Source: JBDUDR01 sp040002845 (GTDB lineage: Bacteria > Actinomycetota > Actinomycetes > Propionibacteriales > Nocardioidaceae). Taken from it: DNA of 64,000 nucleotides. A program made the translations under genes and the position numbers. Location: positions 13,732 through 77,731 of the forward strand of contig JBDUDR010000001.1 in assembly GCA_040002845.1 (NCBI GenBank), written 5' to 3'. A model generated the notes under the pieces. That model was not told the DNA's origin and did no database searches. It worked only from the letters and a program-made list of their open reading frames with translations. Below are positions 51,347-61,999 of the stretch, in pieces. Every line of letters begins with the position of its first letter. Position 1 is the stretch's first letter.

Positions 51347-51892
51347 GTGACCGTGAGACCGATCCGCCTGTTCGGTGACCCGATCCTGCGCACCAAGGCC
51401 GAACCGGTGGTGGACTTCGACACCGAGATACGCCAGCTGGTCGGCGACCTGACGGACACGATGCTCGACGCGCCGGGAACCGGCCTCGCGGCTCCCCAGA
51501 TCGGGGTGGGCCTACGGGTGTTCACCTACGACGTCGAGGAGGAAGTCGGGCACCTCATCAACCCGGTGCTGTCGTTGTCTGATGACGAGCAGGACGGCCC
51601 GGAGGGCTGCCTGTCGATCCCCGAGCTCAACTTCGACTGCCTGCGGGCGGCCAGCGTGGTGGCTCGCGGGTTCGACCAGCACGGTGAGCCCATCGAGATC
51701 GCAGGTTCAGACCTGCTGGCCCGTTGCATCCAGCATGAGACCGACCATCTCGACGGCATCTTGTTCGTCGACCGACTCGACAAGGCGACCCGCAAGGCGG
51801 CGATGAAGGCGATTCGCGAGGCCGACTGGTACGGCGAGCCGGCACTTCAGGTCAAGCCCTCGCCGCACCCGACGTTCGGCCGGGGAATGTAG
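51347..51892 (+). CDS. def: Peptide deformylase
   Basis: 181 residues. The three metal-site motifs are complete: GTGLAAPQIG, EGCLSIP and QHETDHLDG. It removes formyl from nascent proteins. The GTG at 51347 is preferred over the upstream in-frame ATG at 51230 because AGGAG (51335-51339) lies 7 bases away and the N-terminus VRPIRLFGDPILRTKA is standard. It is followed by fmt after 3 bases, joining the two opposite formylation activities. Confidence 0.94.
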   Translation: MTVRPIRLFGDPILRTKAEPVVDFDTEIRQLVGDLTDTMLDAPGTGLAAPQIGVGLRVFTYDVEEEVGHLINPVLSLSDDEQDGPEGCLSIPELNFDCLRAASVVARGFDQHGEPIEIAGSDLLARCIQHETDHLDGILFVDRLDKATRKAAMKAIREADWYGEPALQVKPSPHPTFGRGM

Positions 51893-51895
51893 GGG

Positions 51896-52834
51896 ATGCG
51901 CATCGTCTTCGCCGGCACTCCCGATGCGGCGTTGCCCGCTCTCGACGCGCTGTTGGAGAGCCGGCACGAGGTCTTGGGAGTCGTGACCAGGCCGGATGCC
52001 CCGGCGGGGCGTGGACGTAGGGTCGCCTCCTCACCGGTGACCCGGCGGGCAACAGTCGCGGGGATCGAGGTGCTCCGCCCCGATTCACCCAAGGACCCGG
52101 AGTTCCTCGGTTGGTTGAAGGAGGTGTCTCCGGACTGCTGCGCTGCTGTCGCGTACGGCGCCTTGCTTCCCGCCAATGCCCTGGAGATCCCGCGCGTGGG
52201 CTGGGTCAACCTGCACTTCTCGCTGCTCCCGGCCTGGCGTGGAGCTGCGCCGGTCCAGCGCGCACTGATCGCCGGGGACGAGATCACCGGCGCCAGCACC
52301 TTTCGGATCGTCCCCGAGCTGGACGCCGGTCCCGTTTTCGGCGTGCTCACCGAGCGGATCCGGGCCGACGACACGGCCGGGACGCTCACGCGGCGACTTG
52401 CCGAGCACGGTGCCCGTCTGCTCGTCTCCACCCTGGATGGGATCGAGGAAGGCTCCTTGCAGCCGCGTGAGCAAGACCACCGGGGCGCATCGTACGCCCC
52501 CAAGCTGACTGCCGACGAGGCGCAGATCCCGTGGCGTCAGCCGGCGCATGTGGTGGATCGGGTGATCCGCGGATGCACGCCCGCACCGGGTGCCTGGACG
52601 ACCAACAGCGATCTGCGGCTGAAGATCGGACCGAGCAAACCACGAGCCGACGTGCTGGACCTGACTCCTGGCCGGCTGCGCGTCTCGAAGTCCGACGTTC
52701 TGGTCGGCACCGGCACGCATGCCGTCGCGTTGACGACTGTGCAGCGTGAGGGCAAGAAGCCGATGCACGCGGTCGACTGGGCCCGCGGGCTGCGGTCGGG
52801 TCCGGGGTTGGTCCTCGGGTCGCGCTCGCCGTGA
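51896..52834 (+). CDS. fmt: Methionyl-tRNA formyltransferase
   Basis: 312 residues. It formylates initiator Met-t[19 protein letters not shown] at the N-terminus, the catalytic region [21 protein letters not shown] with the SLLP motif, and the C-terminal tRNA-binding OB domain (from about 205) are present. It overlaps rsmB by 4 bases. Confidence 0.95.
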   Translation: MRIVFAGTPDAALPALDALLESRHEVLGVVTRPDAPAGRGRRVASSPVTRRATVAGIEVLRPDSPKDPEFLGWLKEVSPDCCAAVAYGALLPANALEIPRVGWVNLHFSLLPAWRGAAPVQRALIAGDEITGASTFRIVPELDAGPVFGVLTERIRADDTAGTLTRRLAEHGARLLVSTLDGIEEGSLQPREQDHRGASYAPKLTADEAQIPWRQPAHVVDRVIRGCTPAPGAWTTNSDLRLKIGPSKPRADVLDLTPGRLRVSKSDVLVGTGTHAVALTTVQREGKKPMHAVDWARGLRSGPGLVLGSRSP

Positions 52835-54192
52835 ACCGGCCAGGGGCGCGTGTCGACCCTCCGAGAAGGGTGGCCTACGACGTCCTGAGCGCCGTTGACG
52901 AGCGGGATGCGTACGCCAATCTCGTGCTCCCGGGCCTGCTGCGCAGCCGCGAGCTGGCGGGTCGCGACGCGGCCTTCGGCGTCGAGCTCGCCAACGGGAC
53001 GTTGCGCCGGCGTGGCACGTACGACGCTGTGCTTGCCCGGTGCCTACGGAAGGGCCTCGAGAGTGTGGAGCCGCCGGTCCTGCGGGTGCTGCAGCTTGGA
53101 ACGCATCAGATCCTGTCGATGCGCGTGCCGGCGCACGCGGCCGTTTCGACCAGTGTGGACCTGGTCCGCGAAGTGGTCGGCGAGCGAGCGGTCGGCTTGG
53201 TCAACGCGGTTCTGCGGCGGGTGGCCGAGGACGATCTAGCGGGTTGGCTCGACGGGCTCACGGGCGAGGCCGGGGAGGTGGCCGCACTGGCCATCCGCCA
53301 CGCGCACCCCGAGTGGATCGTGAGGGAGTTCGAGGCCGTTCTTCAGGGCGACCGGGAGCAGCTCCAGGCCTTGCTGGCAGTCGACAACGTGGCGCCGGCG
53401 GTAACTCTCGCGGCGCGCCCCGGCCGCTCCACGGTGGCCGAGCTGACCGCGGGGGGCGGCGTCGCCGGCCGTTGGTCGCGGTACGCGGTCGAGCTGCCTG
53501 CCGGCGATCCCGGAGCCATCGGCGCCGTCGCCGAAGGACGAGCGGGTGTGCAGGACGAAGGCTCGCAGCTGGTGGCGCTGGCCCTGGCAGCCGCTGGCGT
53601 CGACGGCGACGACCTACGCTGGCTGGACCTGTGTGCAGGTCCCGGTGGCAAGGCGGCGCTGCTCGCCGCGCTGGCCGCACCGCGCTCGGCTGTGCTGCTC
53701 GCCGTTGACCGCAAGCAGCACAGAGCGCGGCTGGTTCAGGCCAACTTGCGGGGTGCCGGCGGTGCCTTGGGTGTGGTGGTGGCCGACGGCACCAGGCCCG
53801 GGTGGCACCCGGCTGCGTTCGACCGGGTCCTCGCCGATGTCCCCTGCACGGGTCTGGGTGCTCTCCGGCGCCGGCCCGAGACTCGGTGGCGGCGTCAGCC
53901 CGGCGACCTCGATGCCTTGGTGCCTCTGCAGCGAGACCTGCTGCGGGCGGCTGTCGAATCGGTGCGCCCTGGCGGAGTGGTCGGCTACGCCACGTGTTCG
54001 CCGCTGTCGGCTGAGACCCGTGGCGTGGTTGGAGCGGTTCTCGAGGAACGCACGGACCTGGTGGAGGAGGATGCGCGCCTGTTGCTGCCCCACGTGCCGG
54101 ATCTCGGGCCGGGTCCCCATCTGCAACTGTGGCCGCACCTACACGGCACCGACGCGATGTTCCTGTCCGTGCTCCGACGCACCGCTGGGTAG
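52831..54192 (+). CDS. rsmB: 16S rRNA m5C967 methyltransferase-type protein (RsmB/Sun)
   Basis: 453 residues with a GTG start. An N-terminal NusB-like RNA-binding domain ([20 protein letters not shown] ... [14 protein letters not shown]) is followed by a Rossmann methyltransferase with the SAM motif [17 protein letters not shown]. The two m5C cysteines are in [15 protein letters not shown] and [13 protein letters not shown]. The length agrees with RsmB. Part of def-fmt-rsmB. Confidence 0.94.
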   Translation: MNRPGARVDPPRRVAYDVLSAVDERDAYANLVLPGLLRSRELAGRDAAFGVELANGTLRRRGTYDAVLARCLRKGLESVEPPVLRVLQLGTHQILSMRVPAHAAVSTSVDLVREVVGERAVGLVNAVLRRVAEDDLAGWLDGLTGEAGEVAALAIRHAHPEWIVREFEAVLQGDREQLQALLAVDNVAPAVTLAARPGRSTVAELTAGGGVAGRWSRYAVELPAGDPGAIGAVAEGRAGVQDEGSQLVALALAAAGVDGDDLRWLDLCAGPGGKAALLAALAAPRSAVLLAVDRKQHRARLVQANLRGAGGALGVVVADGTRPGWHPAAFDRVLADVPCTGLGALRRRPETRWRRQPGDLDALVPLQRDLLRAAVESVRPGGVVGYATCSPLSAETRGVVGAVLEERTDLVEEDARLLLPHVPDLGPGPHLQLWPHLHGTDAMFLSVLRRTAG

Positions 54193-54204
54193 GATCGTCG
54201 GGCG

Positions 54205-54897
54205 ATGGCCATCCAGATCTCACCCAGCATCCTCAGCGCCGACTTCGCCGATCTGGCTGCGCAGGCACGGGCGGTGCGCAACGCGGACTGGCTCCACATC
54301 GACGTGATGGACAACCACTTCGTCCCCAACCTGACGATCGGCGTGCCCGTGGTCGAGTCGCTGGCCAAGGCGGTCTCCACTCCGATGGACTGCCACCTGA
54401 TGATCGACGACCCCGACCGCTGGGCACCTGCCTACGTCGAGGCGGGCGCCGCGAGTGTCACGTTCCACGTCGAGGCGGCGCACGCCCCCGTCCGGCTCGC
54501 GCGTGCGCTGCGTTCGCTCGGAGCGCGGGTGGGGATGGCGCTCAAACCAGCGACGGCGATCGACCCGTACGAAGATCTCCTGGGCGAGCTCGACATGGTC
54601 CTCGTGATGACTGTGGAGCCGGGCTTCAGCGGACAGCAGTTCCTCGACGTGTGCCTGCCGAAGATCCGGCGGACCAGGGAGCTGTTCGACAAGCACGGGC
54701 TCGAGTTGTGGCTGCAGGTGGACGGTGGAGTCTCGGCCGAGACCATCGAGCGCTGCGCCCAGGCGGGTGCCGATGTCTTCGTCGCCGGATCCGCGGTGTT
54801 CGAGGCGAGTGATCCTGGCGCGATGGTCGACTCGCTCCGTGCTCAAGCGCGGTCTGCCGCGCTGCCCGGTGACACCCGTTCGCGTGGTGCCGGCTAG
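54205..54897 (+). CDS. rpe: Ribulose-phosphate 3-epimerase
   Basis: 230 residues, TIM barrel. Motifs: [30 protein letters not shown] with metal His/Asp, [26 protein letters not shown] and [11 protein letters not shown]. Pentose phosphate pathway; it also makes ribulose 5-phosphate, a riboflavin precursor, which fits its place upstream of the rib operon. Confidence 0.95.
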   Translation: MAIQISPSILSADFADLAAQARAVRNADWLHIDVMDNHFVPNLTIGVPVVESLAKAVSTPMDCHLMIDDPDRWAPAYVEAGAASVTFHVEAAHAPVRLARALRSLGARVGMALKPATAIDPYEDLLGELDMVLVMTVEPGFSGQQFLDVCLPKIRRTRELFDKHGLELWLQVDGGVSAETIERCAQAGADVFVAGSAVFEASDPGAMVDSLRAQARSAALPGDTRSRGAG

Positions 54898-54970
54898 GGA
54901 CGGACGCCTTGCCGATGCCGACGGTCAGCGCACACCACGGTACGATCCAGAGGTACGAACAAGCACTCGC

Positions 54971-55100
54971 GTGCTCCGGGGTCGGTGAAACTCCGAACCG
55001 GCGGTGATAGTCCGCGACCCGGTCGTGACACGTCTGTCGTGACCGGTTGACCTGGCGAAATTCCAGGACCGACGGTCAAAGTCCGGATGGGAGGATGCAC
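54971..55100 (+). ncRNA. FMN riboswitch (RFN element) of the rib operon
   Basis: The conserved RFN segments are present in order: GGGGTCGGTGAAACTCCGAACCGG-type P2/J2-3 (about 54978-55001), GGCGGTGATAGTCCGCGACCC, a variable P3-1 stem (CGGTCGTGACACG / CGTCTGTCGTGACCG), CTGGCGAAATTCCAGGACCGACGGT, and GTCCGGATGGGAGGA. P1 closes between GTGCTCC (54971-54977) and GGATGCAC (55093-55100). FMN binding should shut off the operon. Confidence 0.93.
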
Positions 55101-55131
55101 GCGGCGATGTGGCCGTCGTCCTGCGTCGGGC

Positions 55132-55218
55132 CGGTGGGAACCCACCGACAGCGCACGACGGGCGACCGAGTCGCCGTTTTCGGTCCGCCCCGGAGTCCGC
55201 CTGCCGGATGAAGGGGCG
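55132..55218 (+). promoter_or_regulatory. Expression platform of the rib leader: terminator plus ribosome-site sequestering hairpin
   Basis: After the aptamer comes a hairpin CGGTGGG-AA-CCCACCG (55132-55147). Then GGCGAC-CGA-GTCGCC followed by GTTTT (55161-55180) looks like an intrinsic terminator. Finally CGCCCC (55186-55191) can pair with GGGGCG (55213-55218), which covers the ribD ribosome binding site. Both transcription and translation control are therefore possible. The whole 326-base gap between rpe and ribD is this leader; a TACGAT at 54941-54946 could be its -10. Confidence 0.6.
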
Positions 55219-55223
55219 CCGTC

Positions 55224-56273
55224 ATGGTCAGCCAGCTCGAGATCGCCGCGATGCGACGTGCGCTCGAGCTCGCCGCCAGTCCGGATGCTCCCCTCGGTCC
55301 CAACCCCCGGGTGGGATGCGTACTGCTGGATCAGGCCGGAAACACGGTCGCCGAGGGCTATCACCGAGGCGCGGGGCGTGCTCACGCCGAGATCGAGGCG
55401 CTGCAGCGAGCCGGCGCCGCCGCCGCCGGGGCGACCGCGGTGGTGACACTCGAGCCGTGCGACCACACAGGACGTACGGGCCCCTGCTCGCTGGCGTTGA
55501 TCGCGGCCGGCGTCCGGCGCGTCGTGTACGCCCAGTCCGACGGCAGTCCGGCGGCCCACGGGGGAGCCGAGCGGCTGCGCTCGGCAGCGATCGATGTGGA
55601 GAGCGGCGTGCTCGAGAAGCAGGCCAGAGAGCTCAACCATGTCTGGACGTTCGCCACCGAGCATCGCCGGCCGTTCGTCACCTGGAAGTTCGCCGCCACC
55701 CTCGACGGCCGCAGCTCGGCGGCCGACGGGTCGACCCGGTGGATCACGTCCGAGCAGGCGCGCGCGGACGTCCATCGGCTGCGAGCGGAGGCCGACGCGA
55801 TCCTGGTCGGCACCGGCACGGCACTTGCGGACGACCCGCGGTTGACCGTGCGCCACGACAGCCACCGTCCGCACGAGCAGCAACCGTTGCGGGTAGTGAT
55901 GGGCATGCGCGACCTCCCGTCGACGTCGCGGGTCCTCGACGCGGCAGCGGAGACGCTGCACCTGCGCAGCCGTGATGTCACGAAGGCGCTCGCCGAGTTG
56001 TTCCAACGAGGTCGTCAGCACGTTTGGTTAGAAGGCGGCCCGACCGTTGCCGGCGCGTTTTGGCGAGCACGGCTCGTCGACAGGGTGGTCGCCTACCTCG
56101 CACCCAGCCTACTGGGCAACGGGGCGGCAGCGCTGACAGATGCTGGTGTCGGAACGGTTTCCGGGGCGATTCGGCTCGATATCGACGACGTGAGCCGCGT
56201 CGGTCCCGACCTGCGCATCGTGGCCCACCCACAATCTCGACCACAGGTTCAACGATCACTGGGCAAGGACTGA
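55224..56273 (+). CDS. ribD: Riboflavin biosynthesis deaminase/reductase
   Basis: 349 residues. The deaminase half has the zinc motif HAEIEAL and EPCDHTGRTGPC; the reductase half (from about residue 150, FVTWKFAATLDGRSSAADGS) binds NADPH. Bifunctional length is normal. AGGGG at 55212-55216 is the ribosome binding site, controlled by the FMN leader. Confidence 0.95.
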   Translation: MVSQLEIAAMRRALELAASPDAPLGPNPRVGCVLLDQAGNTVAEGYHRGAGRAHAEIEALQRAGAAAAGATAVVTLEPCDHTGRTGPCSLALIAAGVRRVVYAQSDGSPAAHGGAERLRSAAIDVESGVLEKQARELNHVWTFATEHRRPFVTWKFAATLDGRSSAADGSTRWITSEQARADVHRLRAEADAILVGTGTALADDPRLTVRHDSHRPHEQQPLRVVMGMRDLPSTSRVLDAAAETLHLRSRDVTKALAELFQRGRQHVWLEGGPTVAGAFWRARLVDRVVAYLAPSLLGNGAAALTDAGVGTVSGAIRLDIDDVSRVGPDLRIVAHPQSRPQVQRSLGKD

Positions 56274-56278
56274 TCAGC

Positions 56279-56902
56279 ATGTTCACCGGCATCGTCGAGG
56301 AGCTCGGTCAGGTCGTCGCCATCGACGGCGTCGGGGACTCCGTGAGGCTGCGCGTACACGGGCCGTTGGCCACCTCCGACGTGGCGGCGGGTGACTCGAT
56401 AGCAGTCAACGGTTGCTGCCTGACGGTCGTCGACTCACGCGGTGGCGCCTTCTCCGCCGACGTCATGAAGGAGACCCTGGACAGGACGTCGTTGGGCGGG
56501 TTGAGGCCGGGCGCGCCGGTCAACCTCGAGCGAGCCGCGACGGTCGGCGCTCGGCTCGGCGGACACCTCGTGCAAGGTCACGTCGACGGGACGGGGGTGA
56601 TCTCCTCACGCACCCCATCTGAGCACTGGGAGCTCATCTGGGTCGAGATTCCTGCCGCACTGACCAGATATGTTGCCGTCAAGGGCTCCGTGGCGGTGGA
56701 CGGTGTGTCGCTCACGGTAGCCGACCTACACGACGGTGAGCGGCCGTCCTTCAGCGTCGGGCTCATCCCCACCACACTCGAGCGCACGACTCTCGGCACC
56801 AAGACGATCGGCGACGCGGTAAACCTCGAGGTCGACGTGGTCGCGAAGTACGTCGAACGGTTGCTGGCCGCGGCGCACGGACCCAGAGGGGACGCCGCAT
56901 GA
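56279..56902 (+). CDS. ribE: Riboflavin synthase alpha chain
   Basis: 207 residues with two homologous barrel domains, starting MFTGIVEELGQV and repeating at about residue 98 (HLVQGHVDGTGVI). SIAVNGCCLTVV and GSVAVDGVSLTV are the paired substrate motifs. It dismutates lumazine to riboflavin. The ATG at 56279 is used; the frame upstream is a shadow of ribD. It overlaps the transporter gene by 4 bases. Confidence 0.95.
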   Translation: MFTGIVEELGQVVAIDGVGDSVRLRVHGPLATSDVAAGDSIAVNGCCLTVVDSRGGAFSADVMKETLDRTSLGGLRPGAPVNLERAATVGARLGGHLVQGHVDGTGVISSRTPSEHWELIWVEIPAALTRYVAVKGSVAVDGVSLTVADLHDGERPSFSVGLIPTTLERTTLGTKTIGDAVNLEVDVVAKYVERLLAAAHGPRGDAA

Positions 56903-57615
56903 GTGTGTTCGCATCGCTGTACGAGGCCCACCTGACCATCGCCGGCCATGACATCACCTGGCGCGAGATCGTGGGCAACGCCTTCGGGCTGGCCTCCGCG
57001 ATCGGGGGGATGCGGCGCCGTGTCTGGACATGGCCGGTGGGCATCGTCGGCAACGTCTTGCTGTTCACGGTATTTCTCGGCACCGCGATCGGCGGACAGG
57101 GCGCCCCTCTGTTCGGCCAGGCAGCCCGGCAGGTCTTCTTCGTGGTGGTGAGCGTCTACGGATGGCAGCGGTGGCGGGCGACGCGCTCAGCCAATGAGCA
57201 GACTCCGGGACGTGATGCGCCCGCGGTGCGGCCGCGGTGGGCCACCACGCGGGAGCGGCTGGGCTATCTTTCCGCGGCTGCGCTACTTGTCGTTTTCTGC
57301 TGGTGGGTGTTCCGGGCCATCGGAGCCGGCTGGCCAGCCCCGTGGTGGTACTACGTGGCAGACGCGTGGATCTTCGTCGGCTCCATGCTCGCCACTTTCG
57401 CGATGGCCCGGGGCTGGGTCGACTTCTGGCTGGTATGGATTGCCGTCGACCTGGTAGGTGTGCCCGAATTGTTGCATTTCCACTATTATCCATCCGCCGT
57501 TTTGTACGGAATCTATACAGGATTCGTGATCTGGGGATTCACTGTCTGGCTCCGGGTCGCGCGGCGCGAGCGCCCGGTCCTGGGCGGCGGAGCATCCGAG
57601 GCGGTGAGCGTGTGA
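56899..57615 (+). CDS. ribM: PnuC-family transporter, probably riboflavin (RibM/PnuX type)
   Basis: 238 residues with about seven hydrophobic segments and the family's aromatic-rich helices: [55 protein letters not shown]. PnuC proteins carry vitamins by facilitated diffusion. Location between ribE and ribBA, under the FMN riboswitch, argues for riboflavin rather than nicotinamide riboside, as for RibM of Streptomyces and PnuX of Corynebacterium. Substrate by inference. Translationally coupled on both sides. Confidence 0.85.
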   Translation: MSVFASLYEAHLTIAGHDITWREIVGNAFGLASAIGGMRRRVWTWPVGIVGNVLLFTVFLGTAIGGQGAPLFGQAARQVFFVVVSVYGWQRWRATRSANEQTPGRDAPAVRPRWATTRERLGYLSAAALLVVFCWWVFRAIGAGWPAPWWYYVADAWIFVGSMLATFAMARGWVDFWLVWIAVDLVGVPELLHFHYYPSAVLYGIYTGFVIWGFTVWLRVARRERPVLGGGASEAVSV

Positions 57616-58874
57616 GCGCCGATCAGCCGCCTGTGGACAGCGTTCAGCGGGCCATCTCCGACATCAAAGCCGGCAAGCCCGTGGTGGTCGTCGACGCGGA
57701 GGATCGGGAGAACGAGGGCGACCTGGTGTTCGCGGCGAGCAAGACCACCGCGACGCTGATGGCGTTCATGATCCGCCATTCCAGCGGTGTGATCTGCGTC
57801 CCCCTGACCGGAGCAACGCTGGACCGGCTCGGGATCCCGTTGATGACGCCGCACAACCGCGAGCGCATGCGCACCGCCTACACCGTGTCTGTCGACGCGC
57901 GTGACGGGATCACGACGGGAATCTCCGCCGCGGACCGGGCCCACACGGTTCGCGTGCTTGCCGACTCTGCGACCGAGCCACCCGAGCTGGTGCAGCCCGG
58001 TCACGTGTTCCCCCTGCGTTACCGCGAGGGAGGCGTGCTGGTCCGGCCCGGCCACACCGAGGCGTCGGTGGATCTGGCTCGGCTGGCAGGCCTGACGCCA
58101 GCGGGCGTGATCTCCGAACTCGTCAACGACGACGGGACCATGAAACGCGGCCAACAGCTGCGCGAATTCTGTGACGAGCACGGGCTCGCGCTGATCTCGA
58201 TCGCCGACCTGATTCGCTATGTCCGGGTGCACGAGCGTCAGGTCGAGCGGGTGGCCGAGACCAGCTTGCCCACCTCACATGGAACATTCAGGGCGTTCGG
58301 CTACCGGAACACCGTGGACCATTCCGAGCACATCGCCCTCGCGTACGGCGACATCGGAGATGGCAAGCGGGTACTGGCCCGGGTGCACTCCGAATGCCTC
58401 ACCGGAGACGTGTTCGGTTCGCAACGGTGTGACTGCGGTGCCCAGCTCGACGCCGCGCTGTCTGCCGTGGTGGCCGAAGGGCGTGGGGTCGTGGTCTACC
58501 TGCGCGGCCATGAGGGCAGGGGGATCGGCCTGCTGCACAAGCTCCGGGCGTACACCCTGCAAGATGCAGGCCACGACACGGTCGACGCCAACCTCGAGCT
58601 CGGACTTCCCGCCGACTCGCGCGACTACGGCACCGGCGCCCAGCTGCTCATTGACCTGGGGGTCACCTCGGTCCGGCTGCTCACCAACAACCCTGCCAAG
58701 CAGACCGGCTTGCAGGCGTACGGCATCGAGGTCGTGGAACGAGTGCCGATGCGGATCGCGATGAACGAGAACAACGCACGCTACCTGCAGACCAAACGCG
58801 ACCGGATGGGCCACGACCTGCCATACCTCGGCGACCCGGGGCAACCTGCTCCGGCGCCCGAGGCGAGCGCATGA
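57612..58874 (+). CDS. ribBA: DHBP synthase / GTP cyclohydrolase II
   Basis: 420 residues with a GTG start. The RibB half has [19 protein letters not shown] and [17 protein letters not shown]. The RibA half has zinc cysteines in [19 protein letters not shown], and [18 protein letters not shown]. It provides both precursors of riboflavin. The start overlaps the transporter stop, and the end overlaps ribH. Confidence 0.95.
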   Translation: MSADQPPVDSVQRAISDIKAGKPVVVVDAEDRENEGDLVFAASKTTATLMAFMIRHSSGVICVPLTGATLDRLGIPLMTPHNRERMRTAYTVSVDARDGITTGISAADRAHTVRVLADSATEPPELVQPGHVFPLRYREGGVLVRPGHTEASVDLARLAGLTPAGVISELVNDDGTMKRGQQLREFCDEHGLALISIADLIRYVRVHERQVERVAETSLPTSHGTFRAFGYRNTVDHSEHIALAYGDIGDGKRVLARVHSECLTGDVFGSQRCDCGAQLDAALSAVVAEGRGVVVYLRGHEGRGIGLLHKLRAYTLQDAGHDTVDANLELGLPADSRDYGTGAQLLIDLGVTSVRLLTNNPAKQTGLQAYGIEVVERVPMRIAMNENNARYLQTKRDRMGHDLPYLGDPGQPAPAPEASA

Positions 58875-59371
58875 GCGGCCGGGGAGCGCCACCCCCGGCA
58901 CGGCTGGACGCCAGCCGGCTGCGGGTGGCCGTGGTGGCGGCCTCCTGGCACACCGCAGTCATGGACGGTCTGCTGGACGGCGCTCGGCGAGCGTTGGTCG
59001 AGGGAGGCGTGGCGGATGCCGCGGTCGTACGCGTGCCCGGGTCTTTCGAGCTGCCCTTCGCTGCTCAGCGGTTGGCTCGGCAGGGTTACGACGCGATCGT
59101 GGCGCTCGGCGTGGTCATCCGTGGGGGGACGCCACACTTCGAGTACGTGTGCGCGGCGGCCACCGACGGGCTGAGCCGGGTCGCGCTCGACCACGACGTG
59201 CCTGTCGGCTTCGGCTTGCTCACCTGCGACGACGAGGCGCAGGCACTCGATCGGGCTGGCCTGCAGGGCTCGCGAGAGGACAAGGGGTATGAAGCCGCCC
59301 ACGCGGCGATGGCGAGTGCACTCGCCGTAGGGTTGAGCGTTGAGGATCCCGACACAGAACGGTCGCGATGA
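58871..59371 (+). CDS. ribH: 6,7-dimethyl-8-ribityllumazine synthase
   Basis: 166 residues. [33 protein letters not shown] and [24 protein letters not shown] with the active-site His are diagnostic; [18 protein letters not shown] follows. The product assembles into icosahedral or pentameric shells in this family. The ATG overlaps ribBA, and the stop overlaps hisE, linking the rib and his genes in one transcript. Confidence 0.95.
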   Translation: MSGRGAPPPARLDASRLRVAVVAASWHTAVMDGLLDGARRALVEGGVADAAVVRVPGSFELPFAAQRLARQGYDAIVALGVVIRGGTPHFEYVCAAATDGLSRVALDHDVPVGFGLLTCDDEAQALDRAGLQGSREDKGYEAAHAAMASALAVGLSVEDPDTERSR

Positions 59372-59631
59372 AGAGCTTCGAGCAGTTGTACGCCGAGCTG
59401 CGTCACAAGGCGCGTACTCGACCCGACGGGTCGGGCACGGTCGCGCACCTCGATGCCGGCGTGCACGACATCGGCAAGAAGCTGGTCGAAGAGGCAGCCG
59501 AGGCATGGATGGCAGCAGAGCATGAAGGCCGCGAACGGGCGGCCGAGGAGATCAGCCAGCTACTCTATCACACCCAGGTGATGATGCTGGCCTGCGAGCT
59601 GACGTTGGACGACGTCTACGAGCATCTGTAG
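59368..59631 (+). CDS. hisE: Phosphoribosyl-ATP pyrophosphatase
   Basis: 87 residues, MazG-like helical fold. The catalytic acidic motif is [14 protein letters not shown] and the second is [14 protein letters not shown]. Second step of histidine synthesis. It overlaps ribH by 4 bases and is separated from hisG by 82 bases without a recognisable gene. Confidence 0.94.
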   Translation: MKSFEQLYAELRHKARTRPDGSGTVAHLDAGVHDIGKKLVEEAAEAWMAAEHEGRERAAEEISQLLYHTQVMMLACELTLDDVYEHL

Positions 59632-59713
59632 GCAGGACGGTCGCCGGGTCTGCGCGTGACTGCCCGATAGCCCTGATGTCCACCATCGCGAACCCGACTG
59701 ACGAGGCGAACTC

Positions 59714-60559
59714 ATGCTCCGCATAGCGGTACCCAACAAGGGCTCGCTGGCCGAGCCCGCCAGCGACGTACTCCGTGAGGCCGGCTACCGGCAGCGGCAC
59801 GACGGACGGGAGCTGTTGCTCCACGATCCGGACAGCGACGTCGAGTTCTTCTACCTGCGCCCTCGAGACATCGCGGTCTACGTCGGCGAAGGCACTCTGG
59901 ACGTCGGTATCACCGGACGTGATCTGCTGCTGGACTCCGGTGCCAATGCGGAGGAGGTCATGACCCTGGGTTTCGGCGACTCGACGTTTCGATGGGCCGC
60001 GCCCCCCGGCGTCGTCACGAGGCAGGCTGACCTCACGGCGAAGCGGATCGCCACATCGTACGCAGGCATCGTCGGCGGCTGGCTGCGAGACCGCGGCATC
60101 GACGCGACTGTGATCAGGTTGGACGGGGCCGTAGAGAGTGCGGTTCGGCTCGGAGTGGCCGACGTGATCGCGGATGTGGTTTCGACAGGTACGACTCTGC
60201 GACAGGCCGGGCTGGAGCTCGTCGGTGAGCCCATCTTGGAGTCCGAAGCGGTGGTCGTGCGTCGTACCGGGGCGGGGCAACCTGCCAGTTTCCCTGTGTT
60301 TGAGCGGCGTCTGCAGGGAGTGCTCGTCGCGCGGTCGTTTGTGATGATGGACTACGACATCCCGGTGGAGAGGGTCGAGGAGGCGGTGGCGCTCACCCCG
60401 GGCATCGAGTCGCCCACCGTCTCGCCGCTTCATCGAGAGGGATGGGTCGCCGTGCGTTCGATGGTGCCGCGCGATCACGCACAGGCGGTGATGGACCAGC
60501 TGTGGGACATCGGCGCGCGCGGCATCCTGGTCACCGACATCCACGCGTGCCGGGTCTGA
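59714..60559 (+). CDS. hisG: ATP phosphoribosyltransferase, long form
   Basis: 281 residues, the long form with its own C-terminal ACT-like histidine-binding domain (from about residue 210, [12 protein letters not shown] ... [26 protein letters not shown]). The catalytic part has [20 protein letters not shown] and the PRPP loop [19 protein letters not shown]. First step of histidine synthesis, feedback-regulated. No HisZ is needed. Confidence 0.95.
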   Translation: MLRIAVPNKGSLAEPASDVLREAGYRQRHDGRELLLHDPDSDVEFFYLRPRDIAVYVGEGTLDVGITGRDLLLDSGANAEEVMTLGFGDSTFRWAAPPGVVTRQADLTAKRIATSYAGIVGGWLRDRGIDATVIRLDGAVESAVRLGVADVIADVVSTGTTLRQAGLELVGEPILESEAVVVRRTGAGQPASFPVFERRLQGVLVARSFVMMDYDIPVERVEEAVALTPGIESPTVSPLHREGWVAVRSMVPRDHAQAVMDQLWDIGARGILVTDIHACRV

Positions 60560-60565
60560 CGGACC

Positions 60566-61012
60566 GTGCAGACCCGGCGCGTCTACCGGCCGTTCGGCGC
60601 TCGGCTCGTGGTGGTCGTGATGGCCGTGACGTTGGTCGGCGCCATCACCTTCTTGTGGGCTGCCATGCCGGCCGAGGTACGGGCACAGTTCACGTGGCCC
60701 CAGCGGATCACCATCTTGTTGTTCTTCGCGGCCATCCTGCTGGCCCTGTGGGGCATGTTTCGCACCAGCGTGACGATCTTGGACTCTGGACTCGTCATCA
60801 CCAACATCTTCAAGGTGCGGTCGTACGACTGGGCACAGGTGCTGGCGATCTCGTTGCATCGTGGTGACCCATGGGCGGTGCTGGACCTGTCAGACGGCAC
60901 GAGTGTGGTGGCAATGGCGATCCAGGGCTCGGACGGGGCGCGTACCAACGGGATCCTGCGCGAGATCGGGGAGCAGATCGAGAAACACTCGCCCAGCGAG
61001 GGCTTGGGCTAG
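60566..61012 (+). CDS. PH-domain membrane protein
   Basis: 148 residues with a GTG start. Two transmembrane helices (about 13-32 and 47-66) are followed by a small bacterial PH-like domain (VTILDSGLVITNIFKVRSYDWAQV, ISLHRGDPWAVLDLSDG). Proteins of this build are commonly found next to hisG in actinobacteria. The function is unknown. Confidence 0.75.
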   Translation: MQTRRVYRPFGARLVVVVMAVTLVGAITFLWAAMPAEVRAQFTWPQRITILLFFAAILLALWGMFRTSVTILDSGLVITNIFKVRSYDWAQVLAISLHRGDPWAVLDLSDGTSVVAMAIQGSDGARTNGILREIGEQIEKHSPSEGLG

Positions 61013-61038
61013 CTCACACCACCCGACAGACTGGGTGG

Positions 61039-61998
61039 ATGAAGACCTCGTACCTCGGTGACCTCACGGTGTCGGCCCAAGGCCTTGGCTGCATGGGAAT
61101 GAGCCAGGCCTACGGAGTCCCGGATGACCAGGAGTCGATAGCGACCCTCAATCGTGCCCTGGACCTTGGGGTGACGCTGCTCGACACAGCAAACGTCTAC
61201 GGCGACGGCGCCAACGAGGTCCTGTTGTCGAAGGTGGTGACGGCTCGACGTGACGAGATCACGCTTGCCACCAAGTTCGGCTTGGTGTGGATCGACGGTG
61301 ATACACCGCGAGCCCACCTGGAGACTCGAGGTGATGCGGCTTACGTGCGTGAGTGCTGTGACGCCTCGCTGCGGCGCCTCAAGACCGACGTCATCGACCT
61401 GTACTACCTGCACCGGCCGCCGCGAGACGTCGAGATCGAGGAGACGGTCGGTGCCATGGCCGACCTGGTAGCGGTCGGCAAGGTGCGCCATCTGGGCCTG
61501 TCGGAGGTCGACAGCGAGCAGCTGCGACGGGCCCACGCCGTCCATCGGATCGCCGCCGTCCAGTCCGAGTACTCCCTGTGGACCCGCGATGTGGAATCGG
61601 TCACCCCGACCATGGCGGAGCTGGGCGTCGGGCTGGTTCCGTTCTCCCCATTGGGGCGGGGGTTCCTCACAGGCACGTTCGACAGGTCGTCGCTGGCGGC
61701 GGACGACTTCAGGAACCGGTTACCCCGGTTCACTGCCGATGCCGCGGATCAGAACGAGCAGATCCTGATGGCCGTGAGAGCCGTTGCGGCAAAGCACGGG
61801 TGCGAGCTGGCGCAGGTCGCACTGGCCTGGGTGTACACCCGCGCGGAGCGGCTCGGGGTGAGTGTCGTGCCCATTCCGGGCACGAAGCGGCGTACCTGGC
61901 TGGAGCAGAACCTCCGGGCCCTGGAGGTCTACCTCGACGCCGAGGACCTGGCAGCTCTCAACCCCTTGGCCGAGCGAGTCGCCGGCTCCCGATACTGA
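61039..61998 (+). CDS. Aldo/keto reductase
   Basis: 319 residues, TIM barrel NADPH-dependent oxidoreductase. The catalytic tetrad is visible: Asp in LLDTANVYGDGANE with its Tyr, Lys in LATKFGL and His in YYLHRPPRD. The cofactor stretch is VPIPGTKRRTWLEQN. It belongs to the group with GLGCMGMSQAYG at the N-terminus. The physiological substrate is unknown. The ATG at 61039 follows GGGTGG weakly; the frame upstream is a shadow of the PH-domain gene. Confidence 0.88.
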   Translation: MKTSYLGDLTVSAQGLGCMGMSQAYGVPDDQESIATLNRALDLGVTLLDTANVYGDGANEVLLSKVVTARRDEITLATKFGLVWIDGDTPRAHLETRGDAAYVRECCDASLRRLKTDVIDLYYLHRPPRDVEIEETVGAMADLVAVGKVRHLGLSEVDSEQLRRAHAVHRIAAVQSEYSLWTRDVESVTPTMAELGVGLVPFSPLGRGFLTGTFDRSSLAADDFRNRLPRFTADAADQNEQILMAVRAVAAKHGCELAQVALAWVYTRAERLGVSVVPIPGTKRRTWLEQNLRALEVYLDAEDLAALNPLAERVAGSRY

Positions 61999-61999
61999 T

